From the NCBI RefSeq assembly GCF_017654505.1, contig NC_054534.1, positions 21,619,252-21,683,251 of the forward strand: a DNA stretch of 64,000 nt, written 5' to 3'. Position 1 is the first letter of the stretch; every line of letters starts with the position of its first letter. The stretch is from Polyodon spathula (Eukaryota; Chordata; Actinopteri; Acipenseriformes; Polyodontidae). The notes under the pieces were generated by a model that was not told where the DNA came from, did no database searches, and worked only from the letters and a program-made list of their open reading frames with translations. Below, in pieces: positions 1 to 12,382 of the stretch. Position numbers and translations under genes: made by a program.

Positions 1-210
1 GCCTTGATTTTGAATTTTGTACTTTTTTTTTCGGGGGGGGACAAAAAAAAAGTTTAACAAGGAAAGTATGACCTTTATTGTGTCACTGCAGTATTTTGCA
101 CAGCAGACTGTACAGCAAGGGTCTCCAACCCTGGTCCTGAAGAGCTACAGGGTCACTTTGGAATTGAATGTAAAAATGATAACAACAAATTATTTTTTAT
201 TTATTTTTTT

Positions 211-498
211 GTTCCTGGGTAGTAAGTGTTATTTCCTAATTGCTTATGCCTCAAAAGTATAGAAAATGGCTATTATTCCCCACAAACTTTGCTTTTGTGA
301 GCAGGACAGTGATATTTCAAAATATCACTATTTCCAATGGGATAACGGGCAAATGTGTGTCTCTTCGTTCACATAGTCAGAAAAAAACAACATATGAATC
401 CAAATTAACATGTATTTATACTAAAGTAATACAAAAATGACTACAAAAGATTTAGAAGTGAGCAGTTTTTCGAGATTTACGATTATACTGTATTTACA
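211..498 (-). mobile_element. A-tailed retroposon-like repeat, copy 1
   Basis: About 285 bases, roughly 96% identical by eye to 16765-17053. T-rich sequence directly upstream on the plus strand reads as a poly(A) tail on the minus strand, so the element is probably a retroposon on the minus strand. It contains the near-palindrome GTGATATTTCAAAATATCAC. I do not recognise the family. Confidence 0.65.
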
Positions 499-1145
499 GT
501 TTCTATTATAAGAAAAATCAGTGTTTGTTGGAATTGACAGACTGCCGAGCTAGGGACGGGGTCTGTAGCTGGACAATATTTCCAGAGGCTAAAAAATAAA
601 CATGAAGTCTCGAAATTACTGACATTTTATTTATTTATTTTTGTCCTGTGGTGCTTTTTAATGTATTTTTGCTCATACTACTACTTGAGAGACGGATAAT
701 TTCTTACAATTTTTTTACATGATCTGCTGCAGTGATTGTAGCACTTTATTTTGGACATGTTTAATAGTAAAGTCTAATTTGACTTGCCTGACAGTACTAG
801 CAGTTGCACTACGTAGGTCCTTCTAAACCCGCCTTGGATGCCTGTGTCTACCAATCCGTGAGTAAAGCCCAGTTGTTAGTTGTCGTCAATCAATAAATCC
901 TGTCTATTTCATAATGAGCTTTCTTTTTTTTTAATTTTAAACAAGCTAACAATCCCATCAGGAACCTGTAACCGTACATATAACATTGGATTTTAGTGCA
1001 GTGTAAAAGTTCACAATTTCACGGTACGTGTCACATTTAAGTTCGTGGAATGGGTAGGGCCCTATCAGTCGAGCTGGCAGGTGTCTCCAACAGTATTCCC
1101 AAATAGTTAACCGGTGGTGGTTGACCAAGAATCCTTCTCCCAAGA
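499..1145. other. Non-coding stretch
   Basis: AT-rich, no gene. Short frames here have no recognisable product. Confidence 0.5.
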
Positions 1146-1245
1146 TTATTTGCTCTGAAATGCCCGTTTTCCCATTGGAAATGGTGATATTTTTAAATAT
1201 CACTGTCCTGGTCACAAAAGCAAAGTTTGTGGGGAATAATAGCCA
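1146..1245 (+). repeat. A-tailed retroposon-like repeat, partial inverted copy
   Basis: About 100 bases matching the reverse complement of 258-350 in copy 1, including the GTGATATTT palindrome core and the CCCACAAACTTTGC block. It ends exactly where the truncated CR1 copy begins. Confidence 0.7.
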
Positions 1246-2164
1246 TTCCTAATCTACATTAATGATTTAGATTCTGGTATAGTAAGCAAACTTGTTAAAT
1301 TTGCAGACGACACAAAAGTAGGAGGAGTGGCAAACACTGTTGTAGCAGCAAAGGTCATTCAAAATGATCTAGACAAGATTCAGAACTGGGCAGACACATG
1401 GCAAATGACATTTAATTCAAAATTAATAAAAAATGTAAGGTACTGCACGCAGGAAATAAAAATGTACATTATAAATATCATATCGGAGATACTGAAATTG
1501 GAGAAGGAATCTATGAAAAAGACCTAGGAGTTTTTGTTGACTCAGAAATGTCTTCATCTAGACAATGTGGGGAAGCTATAAAAAAGGCTAACAAGATGCT
1601 TGGATACATTGTGAAAAGTGTTGAATTTAAATCAAGGGAAGTAATGTTAAAACTGTACAATGCACTAGTAAGACCTCATCTTGAATATTGTGTGCAGTTC
1701 TGGTCACCTCGCTATAAAAAAGATATTGCTGCTCTAGAAAGAGTGTAAAGAAGAGTGACCAGAATTATTCCGGGCTTAAAAGGCATACCATATGCAGACA
1801 GGCTAAAAGAATTGAATCTGTTCAGTCTTGAACAAAGAAGACTACGTGGCGACCTAATTCAAGCATTCAAAATTCTAAAAGGTATTGACAGTGTCGACCC
1901 AAGGGACTTTTTCAGCCTGAAAAAAGAAACAAGGACCAGGGGTCACAAATGGAGATTAGACAAAGGGGCATTCAGAACAGAAAATAGGAGGCACTTTTTT
2001 ACACAGAGAATTGTGAGGGTCTGGAATCAACTCCCCAGTAATGTTGTTGAAGCTGACACCCTGGGATCCTTCAAGAAGCTTCTTGATGAGATTCTGGGAT
2101 CAATAAGCTACTAACAACCAAACGAGCAAGATGGGCCGAATGGCCTCCTCTCGTTTGTAAACTT
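1246..2164 (+). mobile_element. 5'-truncated CR1 LINE copy (RT C-terminus and 3' end)
   Basis: Nearly identical to 14319-15237 of the full-length element, from LIYINDLDSG to the TTCTTATG end. It has its own lesions: an altered stretch near 1420-1435 that breaks the frame, and TAA at 1746-1748 in place of a CAA codon. Dead on arrival by 5' truncation. Confidence 0.9.
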
Positions 2165-5138
2165 TCTTATGTACGTGTATACTTTCCTTCCTTCATTTGT
2201 AATTTCACTGCCTCATCCTCACAACCTTACCTTTTACCTAACTGACCCACTTTATTTCTGGTTCTTCAAAAAGACCTCCAAGCAACATTTTCAACATTTT
2301 AATTTTATTTTTCTGTTACATACCTTACTCAGTGGCCTTTCTTTGCAATTACTTACACCCTCTCATTGGGGACGACAACAACCTATGCAAATAGACACCC
2401 TTCTGCCTAACATCTTCATATGTTACACAAACCACACCATATGCTACTTTTATATAGCCCTTGACTCTGTAATTGATTCAAACAAATACTACCTTTTAAC
2501 AGATTTTATATTAAGTGATTGTTTCTAATTGCAGTAACCAAAGGACATTAAAAACAATACACATCTGTGCTAATGAGTCAAAGGCCATGGTGTGTCTTGA
2601 ATAATTCACATTTCAATAAATGATTTATTTCTGGAACAAAGTATTCATGAAATAAAGATTAACTTCTGCTGTGTTTGCTCTCAGCATGGTCTGTTATGAG
2701 AGCAGGTATAGTTTTACAGCTCTTTCCACTGTGCAGAGTACAATCGCTCCTGAGATGCTAGACCTATCAAATGCCTGATCTAGTTTAATGTTCACTACCC
2801 TCTGTAAATAATCTATGTCACTTGTCATTGTGTTTGAAAATGTGGCTTGGTTAGAAGGTGTTACAAAGTAATGCATTTGTCTAAATTTTTCCTGTGTGCA
2901 TTATTTAGGGATTGAAGGCTTCAGATACTAATTCAATGAGACAAAAAAGCAGGATATCATAAATTGTTGATAATTGAAACAGAATGCTTGCCTGATATAA
3001 TCTTTTTCTTATTTTATTTTAAATGATACCTTTCAGGTACCTTTACATTCAGATGTTATTGTGTTTACCACAGTACAACTATATAGATTCAAAATAGGTC
3101 AGCCCAGGTTGAGTTTCCCAGAGTTTGTAATCAAATAAACCATTTACTCAGTTTTACTAACAAAGGCAGGGTTGCCATGTAATGTCAGCTGAACTGGGAA
3201 CCAGGAGATATATATATATATATATTTTTTTTTTTAATCCAATGAGAGCCAGGGAAGGAGTCCACTTATTGTGTATTAGTTACCTTTGCTGGAATAAAGC
3301 ATAGGAGCGTGTTTTTTTCAAAGGATTCAGCTGTTTCTGTTGCTACCATACATGGTACTGTCCAGAATTTTTTTTGAGCTTCGTAACTTGCACGTGACAA
3401 GTGTAAATATAATAACATCACTTGAGCTGGACTGAGAAATATCTAGAAGCAGTGTTAAACAATGAATTGGTGATTAATTAGTCTTGCATAAATAAGCTGA
3501 TTTGACGCAGGACGAGGTGTATGCAACTTAATCCTAGGTGTGAAATGGAATCGCATGGTGGCATACCGTAAACAAAAATTGGGTTCAATTAAAATTGGGA
3601 CTTGATTATTTATACATTTACCGCATATCCCTTTGCAATCTTAAATAAAATATCTGATATTCATGCTTGCCTTGTTATAGCTGTATGCATGCTCTGGCTG
3701 CTGTGCTGCTGGTGCACAGCACATTGGGCTATTGAGATACACATTGCTTTCCATTTCTTTTCAGTTACGGTATTTTGCATATTCTTGTCAATTTTCTCTC
3801 TTTTGCAACGTCATAATTATTGTGACTATATTAGTATTGTGAGTATTCAAACAAATTCCTTGTGACCCTTTTCTCTATAGAGATATACAACTGTGTTCAT
3901 TTTGTAAAGGTATAACCAGGGTTTTTAAAGCAACTTGCTTTACTTTCACCAGCGTTACAACTTAACATTTGTTATATTGATTCCTGGTTTTGTTTCCAGA
4001 TTTATTTTCACTCAAGTACAATTTATCTAATAGCCCAAGATAATGGAGGTGAGCTGTGTGTGTCTTAGAAATGTAATTTTGTTTAATTTACATTTTTGTT
4101 TTTAAATGCATCGTAATTTTCACTTAATGTTTATTCCTGTCTGACAGGTTGCATTGCATTATGTATTTAACTGGTTTGACTAGTTTCATATTTTCCCATT
4201 CCATTTTTAAACTCTAAGTTTAGAACAAACTTTCAACAGCAATGTTCAATGGTTCAATGAGGTACTAGTTGCAGTGACACCAACTGTTTTATAATGTATG
4301 CATTATATAAAGATTATGCAACACATATTTATACTCAGGTTACAGCATTCTATTCTATTGAGGGTGTTTTTGTTGCACCTATATGAACAGGTGTATTTTA
4401 CTCAAGAAATGTGCGTTTTGCTGAATGTATTCTAAACCTTAAAGGAACCAAAAATATCCTCTTTAGAAACGTAATCAATTAAGTTAGATTTTATCGCCAA
4501 TAAAGAACAAAGCTGTTTCAAATGGTCTTACCATCACCGATTTACTAGTAAATGGCTAGAAAATGATTCTACAAAATGTTCGTCTGACTTTTCAGGTTAA
4601 AATATATCATGTCTTGTTATATGATTGTTTTTCAAGACCTATACGTTAGTCAAAGGGTGTTTAAAATAGGCAGATTGTTTGTTTTTTTCTGTGCACGTCT
4701 GTCATTGTGAAACTGGTGCTGCAGGGCGAAACGTGTACCACATCACATGAGTTTAATTATGGGGTTTACCTCAGATCTGATTCACGTTTAGTCTAGAAGC
4801 TATTAATGTGTTGCAGTGAGAAGACTAGCCTTCCCACAGAATGACAGAGGAGATACTGTTCATTCATTGTGAATTATTTCATTTCTTACAATTTAAGTTT
4901 TGGATGGTGATTTTACTCATGACTCTGGGGTTATTTTCTACAAAGTAATTTTAATATTTGTTTTTATTTTAATTTGCTTCTTTTCACTATTGTTTTCTAG
5001 GACTGGCCATTGTTAATTACATTATATGCTGTGGTTTTATTATTTAAATATCATAGCTATGACAGAGGCCCTGTTTTACATTCGGTATGCCTGTCATGGA
5101 AACACTGTCCCATTTACAGTAGCTGTCAAATGTTTGGC
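2165..5138. other. Non-coding stretch
   Basis: No gene, RNA or named repeat seen. A short (TA)n tract is at about 3209-3224. The small open frames have no family features. Confidence 0.5.
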
Positions 5139-5139
5139 T

Positions 5140-5490
5140 TATAGGGGGTTCCCAAGTGGCTCACCTGGTAGAAGCACAGTCACATGGGGCACAGGTTCGC
5201 ATCCTTCCTTTGTGAAGTAGGCTTTTCTTCGCTGGGGACTCCTGTTGCTCCTGTGGGTTAGGGAGGGACTGTTTTCTTTATCACTCTGCAGCAAACCCTG
5301 CTGACTAGGCACCCAGTAAGTGTAGCATGGACACCTGCAGGGCTGGCCTTTGTCCTCCAGAGGACGGTAGCTCGCTGACATCCATTCTCGAGTTCCTGGG
5401 TGAAAAAGGAAACTGGCTTGGTCGTGGGATTGGAAGACAATTATAAATGGACACACTAAAATAATTAAATTAAACGATTAAATTAAACGA
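5140..5490 (+). mobile_element. tRNA-derived SINE-like element
   Basis: The head has a Pol III A-box-like TGGCTCACCTGGTAG and a B-box-like GGTTCGCATCC about 30 bases later, as in tRNA-derived SINEs. The body is GC-richer than its surroundings. The tail has AATTAAATTAAACGA-type repeats and runs into a (TA)n array. Family not named. Confidence 0.6.
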
Positions 5491-5497
5491 AAATTTG

Positions 5498-5604
<107 letters not shown>

Positions 5605-6528
5605 TAACAAAATGAAGCAAGGTTAAAGAGACAAGGGAAACTAAATTCACAGGTGGTGTCTCTTAAAGGTTAAACATCATTTGAATTTCTGTTTTGGATC
5701 CTTTTCAGTATAATGTCTCATCCGTCAGCTTTGTATTCATTTGGGAAAGCCCAAACTGCTTTTAAAAGTTGAATTCATGTTTTCAATACAAAGCATCTAT
5801 GATGAGCATAGTAAATGATTGTTTTTTTAAAGACATTTATAAGCAGCACATCCTTCAAATCCTAAAGAACAGATCCATAGACTTCTGAAAGTCTTCTTCA
5901 CTCACTGAAAATGTATATTACATTATGAAAAACAAGATTTAACCTTATTATTGCCATTCGGTTGTTTTAAGTAATCTATTTTTTTTAAACAAAAACCGAT
6001 CCAGATGAAAGAAAATTAGCTTATGTTCATACAACGCCTTTACAACATCCTTTCACAATTACTGAGCACCCATTAAGTGAAAGACAGCCACCCCTGGAGG
6101 TGGGAAAGTAGAAGCACATTTCATGGTAGTACTGTACAAAACATAATCTGGACTACTGACCATCGAACAGCACAGAACCCCTTGAATGTTTGATGTTTCG
6201 ATACAGGGGGAGTGCTCCCAGCTAAAAATGCATAGATACATATTTCTAGACCACTGGCTTGTTCCCTACAGATCAAGGGATTGACTCACCACAGTTATGC
6301 AAAAAACACAAATCCCCCCCTTTTTTTTATAAAGCATCTGCAAAAAAAATGATTACAACAATGGCACACAATTATAACCAGGTGACAATATATTGTTTAA
6401 AAATTAATATGCTGATGGATTTGTGCCTGATGGATTTATCTGTTATGCATTATATGTAACAATGAGACAGTCAAGGGATCTATAATAGGTACTCAATACA
6501 TGACTACTGTAATAATTCTTAATGAATT
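5605..6528. other. Non-coding stretch
   Basis: AT-rich; no gene or named repeat seen. Confidence 0.5.
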
Positions 6529-6775
6529 AGTCATTATAGCAGACAGTTTTATCCAAAGCAACTTACAAAGACTAGGGGGTGAACTATGCATCACAACTGC
6601 AGCAGAGTCACTTAAAGTAGGACCTCTGTTTACATCTCCTCCGAAGGATGGAGCACAAGGAGGTTAAGTGACTTACTCAGGGTCACACCCAGTGAGTCAG
6701 TGGCTGATTGGGATTGAACCAGGATCCTCCTGGTAGCTAACCCCTTTCTTTAATTACTGGGTCACCAAGCCTCTT
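6529..6775 (+). mobile_element. MIR/CORE-like ancient SINE fragment
   Basis: Contains TATCCAAAGCAACTTACAAA early, and later GGTTAAGTGACTTACTCAGG, GGTCACACCCAGTGAGTCAG and GGGATTGAACCAGGATCC. This order is close to that of the widespread vertebrate MIR-type repeat. The exact subfamily is not resolved. Confidence 0.55.
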
Positions 6776-7989
6776 GTAATTGTTTGCTTTATAACATGTG
6801 TCTCTCTCTGTCTTAAAAATAGACACCTACATTAACTATTGCTGATACATTCTTCATGGTAAATTACCTGTGCTGGAGGAAAAATGTGAAGAAATCAAAT
6901 TTTTCCTATAGGTTAAAGTCATAATGTAACTTACAGGTCCCTTTTGTTAAGAATAATATAGGATAAGCATAGAACACTAAGGTTGTGGTACAGATTTTTC
7001 TAACAGCTGTTCTTGCGAATGAGGCGATGTTGCAATGGATGAGATGTTGTAATATGAGATTTGTTACATCCCTGATGAGATGTAATATGGTACATCTCAT
7101 GTTTTGACAAGTTATTGTGGAAGATTTGGCTGATCTGTTGCCTTCTGATGATGAGACCAGAAACAAAAAAATGGATCTTAAATGTCAAACAAACTTTTGT
7201 TTTCTTTATCTAAGAGTGGATGTCCTTTCCTGGTTAATGAACAAGCATTACATTCTCTTGCAAAGCCGAGCATCCAAGAGCCCACTTGCTCAGACCATCT
7301 CTGACCAGCTCAAAAATAGTGCTAGTCATTGCTGGGATTTTTGACAGAGAGAAAGTTTTCCAATTTAATAGCAGGACCTATGGACAATTACTCACATAAC
7401 ACAATACTGCAGAATTATAAAAATAAATATGTCAGTACAGACCTCTCCAATGCTGTTTTTTTGTCATAGTCTAATTCTAAATTCCCAAAAAGGAAAATAA
7501 ACACTGGTACACCAGGAAATTCTTTGTAAAAATGTAGAAAACCGAAAAGAAGCCAGGCTACTTGAAGAAAAGTTGAATAACATATTCCCAGAAGAGCATG
7601 ACTACATAGTGTGGGTGTATATCTTAAATCTTCTTTAATTTCTCCCCATCTCAAATCTTCATTTTCTATCTAAAACCTTATTTTTATTTCTTGGTATACA
7701 CATCTGTGTTTTTGATAAAATATCCTCTACTGTCGTTGGCTTCTTAAATACAGTACATGTTCCTACCCCTGCATTGCCGATTACAGAATGCTCTTGTTGC
7801 TACGTCACATGGCAGGTGGCTGAAGATCATGGAAAAACAAAAAACCCAAAACAAACAAAAAAACATTACAGTAACAGTAGGGGCCACTGTAGTCTTCCAG
7901 TAAATGCTTTTGGGAGACAAACCCTACACAAAGGTTTTGTAGACGCCTACATCAGATTAAGATGAATTACTCTTTCAGTTAATTATGTT

Positions 7990-8024
<35 letters not shown>

Positions 8025-11000
8025 GAGAGAGAGATTTTTTTTTTTTTTTTTTTTTACATTTTTTTTTTACCGGAGGCAGATCTTATAAGCAAATTGTTCA
8101 GTAGAATGCGTGGCCACATTCTCCATGGTTACTGCTTGTACTCCCTTCAGAGGTAAGTGGTAGAAATGTGTTTTCTCCAGAATGAAGTCAACTTTAGAAC
8201 TGTTCCTCATGAAGCATCAATCGTAAATCACAGTTTTCTGTATTTTACCTTTTAATTTATGTTGAATTGTTTGGGATTGTAGCCTTTGAGAACTATCCTA
8301 TACTATATATGATATATATAATATATATATATCTATATATATAGATATATATTATGTATTATACATATAACAGAATGTTCGAATGCATCCCACAAAACTT
8401 TATTTTGAATGAAGTACAGTTCAATTAATAAATTATCAATACATGACATATTAAACTTGCAATAAAAATGTGTGACTGTCCTTAGCCACAATCAGTAAAT
8501 TATCCTGCTTAATGCCTGCCTGTGGTACAGAATCAGAATGTATAGTATTTTCTAAATGTTTCCCATCATGAACTTTTATTGTTTGTTTGCAATAACTGTA
8601 ATGTTGATAAACAACTTGTACTGTTTATAATGGCCACTAAAACCAGGTTTCATTATCATTTGGGACAACTATTTGGAGAAACACTGCTGGTAATGTATTA
8701 GGAGGCAATTAAAAACAGTGCAGAAAATAATATATTTTAAAACCAGTAAAAACCATAAACTAATATGGGAGCCCATTGATTTTAAAACTACATTAATCAG
8801 TTTTGCATTCTTTGTCAGCTTTCAATGCACTTGGGTGTAAAAAATAATGAGAAATGGATTGTCTGTGACACATTGTGCTAATATCTGTTTTATGACTGTC
8901 AAAAATCCAATATTCTGACCCTTAAGGAGCGTAGGCCGCTTGCAGACACCCTTCATATTATTAATATAAATCAGACTACATGCCTTGTTTGTATCCCTCT
9001 GCCATCAAGACCTTGCAGTGGATGGAACTGTAGGCAGACAAGCAGCCAGTCTTTTCAAATCTAAATTAAAGTCTGATCAAATTTCTATTATGCTCTTTAA
9101 TAAAAGTGTCTCAGTGTAAATGTTATTCCCATCTTGAAAACGATTGTAGTTTCCAGTTTAACAAACACATTAATCAATCTACACTACAAAATGTTTTTGT
9201 TTTCAAATGAAATACATTTGGAACTGCATATAATTTGGTCCAGCAAAGCATGCTATCATTGTAGGACAATGCTGTGTGTTAATATCAGTCATCATGGGAA
9301 CTACATGACAGGCTATTGGTTATACACCACGGCTCTCACTGGAAAGGAAAATGGAGCAAAATAATGAACTTCAGAGCCTATTCTAGTGACATCCTGCTGA
9401 TATACTATTTTTACGGTAAGAATGAAGTGACTGTTAACTTTCTTCCTTGTGTATTTGGTTGTGAACCTATACATTCAATTGAGATCAAGAGAAGTATGAT
9501 GAACACTACTGTAACTCATTGTAATGTTAGCATTAATGTAATCATTCATACCAGTAGTACAAACGCCACTACACCGGATGTGTGCATTGTGAAATCCTCG
9601 AGCCACCCAAGATATTTCACCATCGTGCGCTACTTGGAGTTTCACAGATGCATCCTTGTTTATACATGTATTTAAAAGCGCTTGAAAAATTAGACCCACA
9701 CATCAATGACTTCATTTCAATTAATTAGAAATCTCACGGACTGACATCAACTCAAGTTTTAAGTAGATTGTTTTTGTACTGTAGACACCCTCTAAAGCTA
9801 ATAGAACTACTTTAGAATCGTGAAACTCTAAATGGTGACAAAAAGGACAAGGGTCTGTTTATATGTGGAAGTTGTTATTAATATGGAACTACAATAGAGT
9901 ATATTTGTAGAAATTAACTTGTCTATTGCCACCTTCTTATTGTATTGAACCCTAGGCCCACGAATTGTTTCTACTTTACATCTATGTTTTATATAAGCAC
10001 CATATTTAACCAATATTATCACATCTCGTAATGATAAACAACACACTGAAGACTGAATTGTTTACAATAAACAAAATGGTTGCAAAGAAAAAAAAAAGAC
10101 CAAAAATGCACAAATGTGTCTAGATATGCTTCCTTAATATTGAATATATTAAAAGTGAACTTGAATACAAACACAGTGTGCCGCATCCCATTTTGCAGAA
10201 TGTATTTCACTAGCTTGTTTACTAATGATGTGAAGTCACGTTTCTGGTGTGGTTGTTTTATGTTTGAAAAAAGGGGGCCTGTAGTTCTAACAGTCCTTCT
10301 CACCTTGCAATGTAAGGCACCTCATATAATTTATTGCTCTGCTAAAATCTATTATATTTGTATTATTACTATTACAAAAGGCTATAAGTATTCAGATCTC
10401 GAGTGTTAAAAGAAGTAATTCTTTACTCAGTGTAATCGTTTGCTGTGGAAATGTAATTAGGCGGTGTGAAAGAAATGTCAATTTTCATTAGGAAAGGGCC
10501 TATTTGTTTTATAATTAGAGATCGGCTTTAAATCTTTCAATTTAGTTAAATTGTGTATGATTTTTTGTGTAATTCATTCTTGTCAATCACTTCAGAATTA
10601 TACAGCGACATAAATTTGACATGCCTGGTTGAATTATTAACATGGTATTTTGCAGAACTGTCTACAGCAGCTGTTTATCTAAATGGTAATTTACCAGTTC
10701 CCCAGACCTGGCTCTAGCAAGCGGTTGTTATTATCAATTAATAAAAAATAAAAAAAGTAGCATACATTTTATTTTTAGAGAATTCATAAATACACTGTAC
10801 AGCATTACAAGTCACAGCATTATTATTTTCCCTCCAGATAAAGTCTACACTAAATACATCATTTACTAATTATAATTTTTTTTCCTCCACAGATCATTTA
10901 TTCAGGAGTTACTTCCACTGCGCAGATCGAAGGAAAAACTAAATCTCTACTGACACCTTGTAAATTGTAATTTAAAAAAGCCATTTAGCGTTCTAATGGG

Positions 11001-11029
11001 CTGCATCACGCATTCTCCTCTGCAGCTAG
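6776..11029. other. Non-coding stretch
   Basis: No gene recognised. It holds a (TA)n(GA)n tract followed by T-runs at about 7990-8070 and a TA-rich imperfect palindrome at about 8310-8365. The frame at 9316-9675 has no recognisable domain. Confidence 0.45.
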
Positions 11030-11438
11030 GCATTTCAATGTGTGGAAGCGACAGCGAGTGGGAGAAGTACAGGCGTGGAAAAGTACAGAGCAGTTTCGAA
11101 GCAGAAAGGAGAAATTGCATCTTGAATTGCTTTAATCAGAAAACAGAGGACATTGGGGAAACACAGCAGCAGCTCAAAGTCAAACAGCCTCGTGTGTTTT
11201 TCTGATAACAAACAAGCTGAAACTCGGAGCAGCTGATTCAAATTCAACGCCTTTCTGAGACACGGGCGAGGGGAGGAGCCAACAGCACAGCAGAACAACG
11301 CAGTTAAACGAGGCAGTCCTCCCAGCGACAACGAGTGGGAGAAGTACAGGCGTGGAAAAGTACAGAGCAGTTTCGAAGCAGTTTGAAAGCAGGTTGACGG
11401 CTGCAGAAGAAACCAAACTTCAAAAAAAAACCCTCAAC

Positions 11439-12382
11439 ATGGTCTTCAAGCCAGTAATCTGTGACACCTGCTTGATGTGGGAAATCCGAGAAAACCCAGC
11501 GGAGCTAAACCAAGTGTGCGTAAAGTGCCGCGCGATCCAGGATTTGCATAAACTACTATGCTAGAAATGGAGCTGGAAGAAGTGAGACAGCAACAGGATC
11601 TTGAGGAACTGGCACACCCCCAATTCATGGAAGTCTGCATCACCCCTAACAGACTGAAAGCCACCAGGGAGATAGAAGGTCAGAACAGCTGGGTTCAGGT
11701 AGGCAGAAGCAGGGAAAAAAAGAAACTTCATCAAACACAACCACCAGAAATCAAAACAACCAACAGATTTGAGTCACTTCAGAATTGTGATGAGCAGAAC
11801 CAACAACAAGAGAATGAAAGGAACAACATCCAGGACCCTATTGACAGTGGTGACCAGACAGCAAAAAGAAGGGAGGTCATGATTGTTGGGGACTCCATAT
11901 TGAGAAACACAGCAAGTTCAATTCGCAGTTTGGACCCCCTTACTACAACAGTGTGCTGCCTTCCGGGAGCCTCGGTCAAGCACATCACTGAGAACGTGGA
12001 CAGGCTCCTAGAACGAACAGGAGACGACCCGGTAGTAGTCGTCCACATCGGTACAAACAACATTGGAAGAGACAGACCAAAATCCCTGCAAAACAAATTC
12101 AGAGAGCTAGGAAGGAAATTAAAAGAGAAAACCAAAACTGTGGTATTTTCTGGTATACTACCCGCACCTTGCAAAGGACCATATGGACAGCTGGAAATAA
12201 TTAATCAAAACGAATGGCTGAAGACGTGGTGCACACGGGAAGGCTTCACCTATCTTGATCATTGGACCACATTCTACAACGAGGACTATCTGTATAGACG
12301 GGATGGACTGCATTTAAATAACAAGGGAACTAGTCTACTCGGAGAAAAGATCCTCGAGCAGGTTCGGAAGCATTTAAACTAG
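11439..12382 (+). pseudogene. CR1 ORF1: Cys-rich finger plus SGNH/GDSL esterase-like domain
   Basis: The frame opens at MVFKPVICDTC. Paired CDTC and CVKC motifs suggest a zinc finger. It stops at 11562-11564 and resumes in another frame at 11558 (one-base shift), giving 274 codons. The second part contains the SGNH signatures: GDSILRN, a GTNN block (HIGTNNIG) and DGLHLNNKG near the end, which carry the expected Ser, Asn and Asp/His. In CR1-family ORF1 proteins such an esterase domain is known, and its role in retrotransposition is unclear. Confidence 0.85.

Noticed and set aside
240..440. Short frame containing RTVIFQNITISNG, also seen at 958-1215 on the other strand
   Set aside because: The similarity is explained by the shared nucleotide repeat with its palindromic core; no conserved full frame.
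9316..9699. Overlapping frames on both strands near 9.5 kb
   Set aside because: No recognisable domain or splice structure; low-complexity composition. It could be a conserved non-coding element but nothing here shows that.
11779..12174. 131-codon frame antisense to CR1 ORF1
   Set aside because: Shadow of the esterase domain on the opposite strand; no independent signal.
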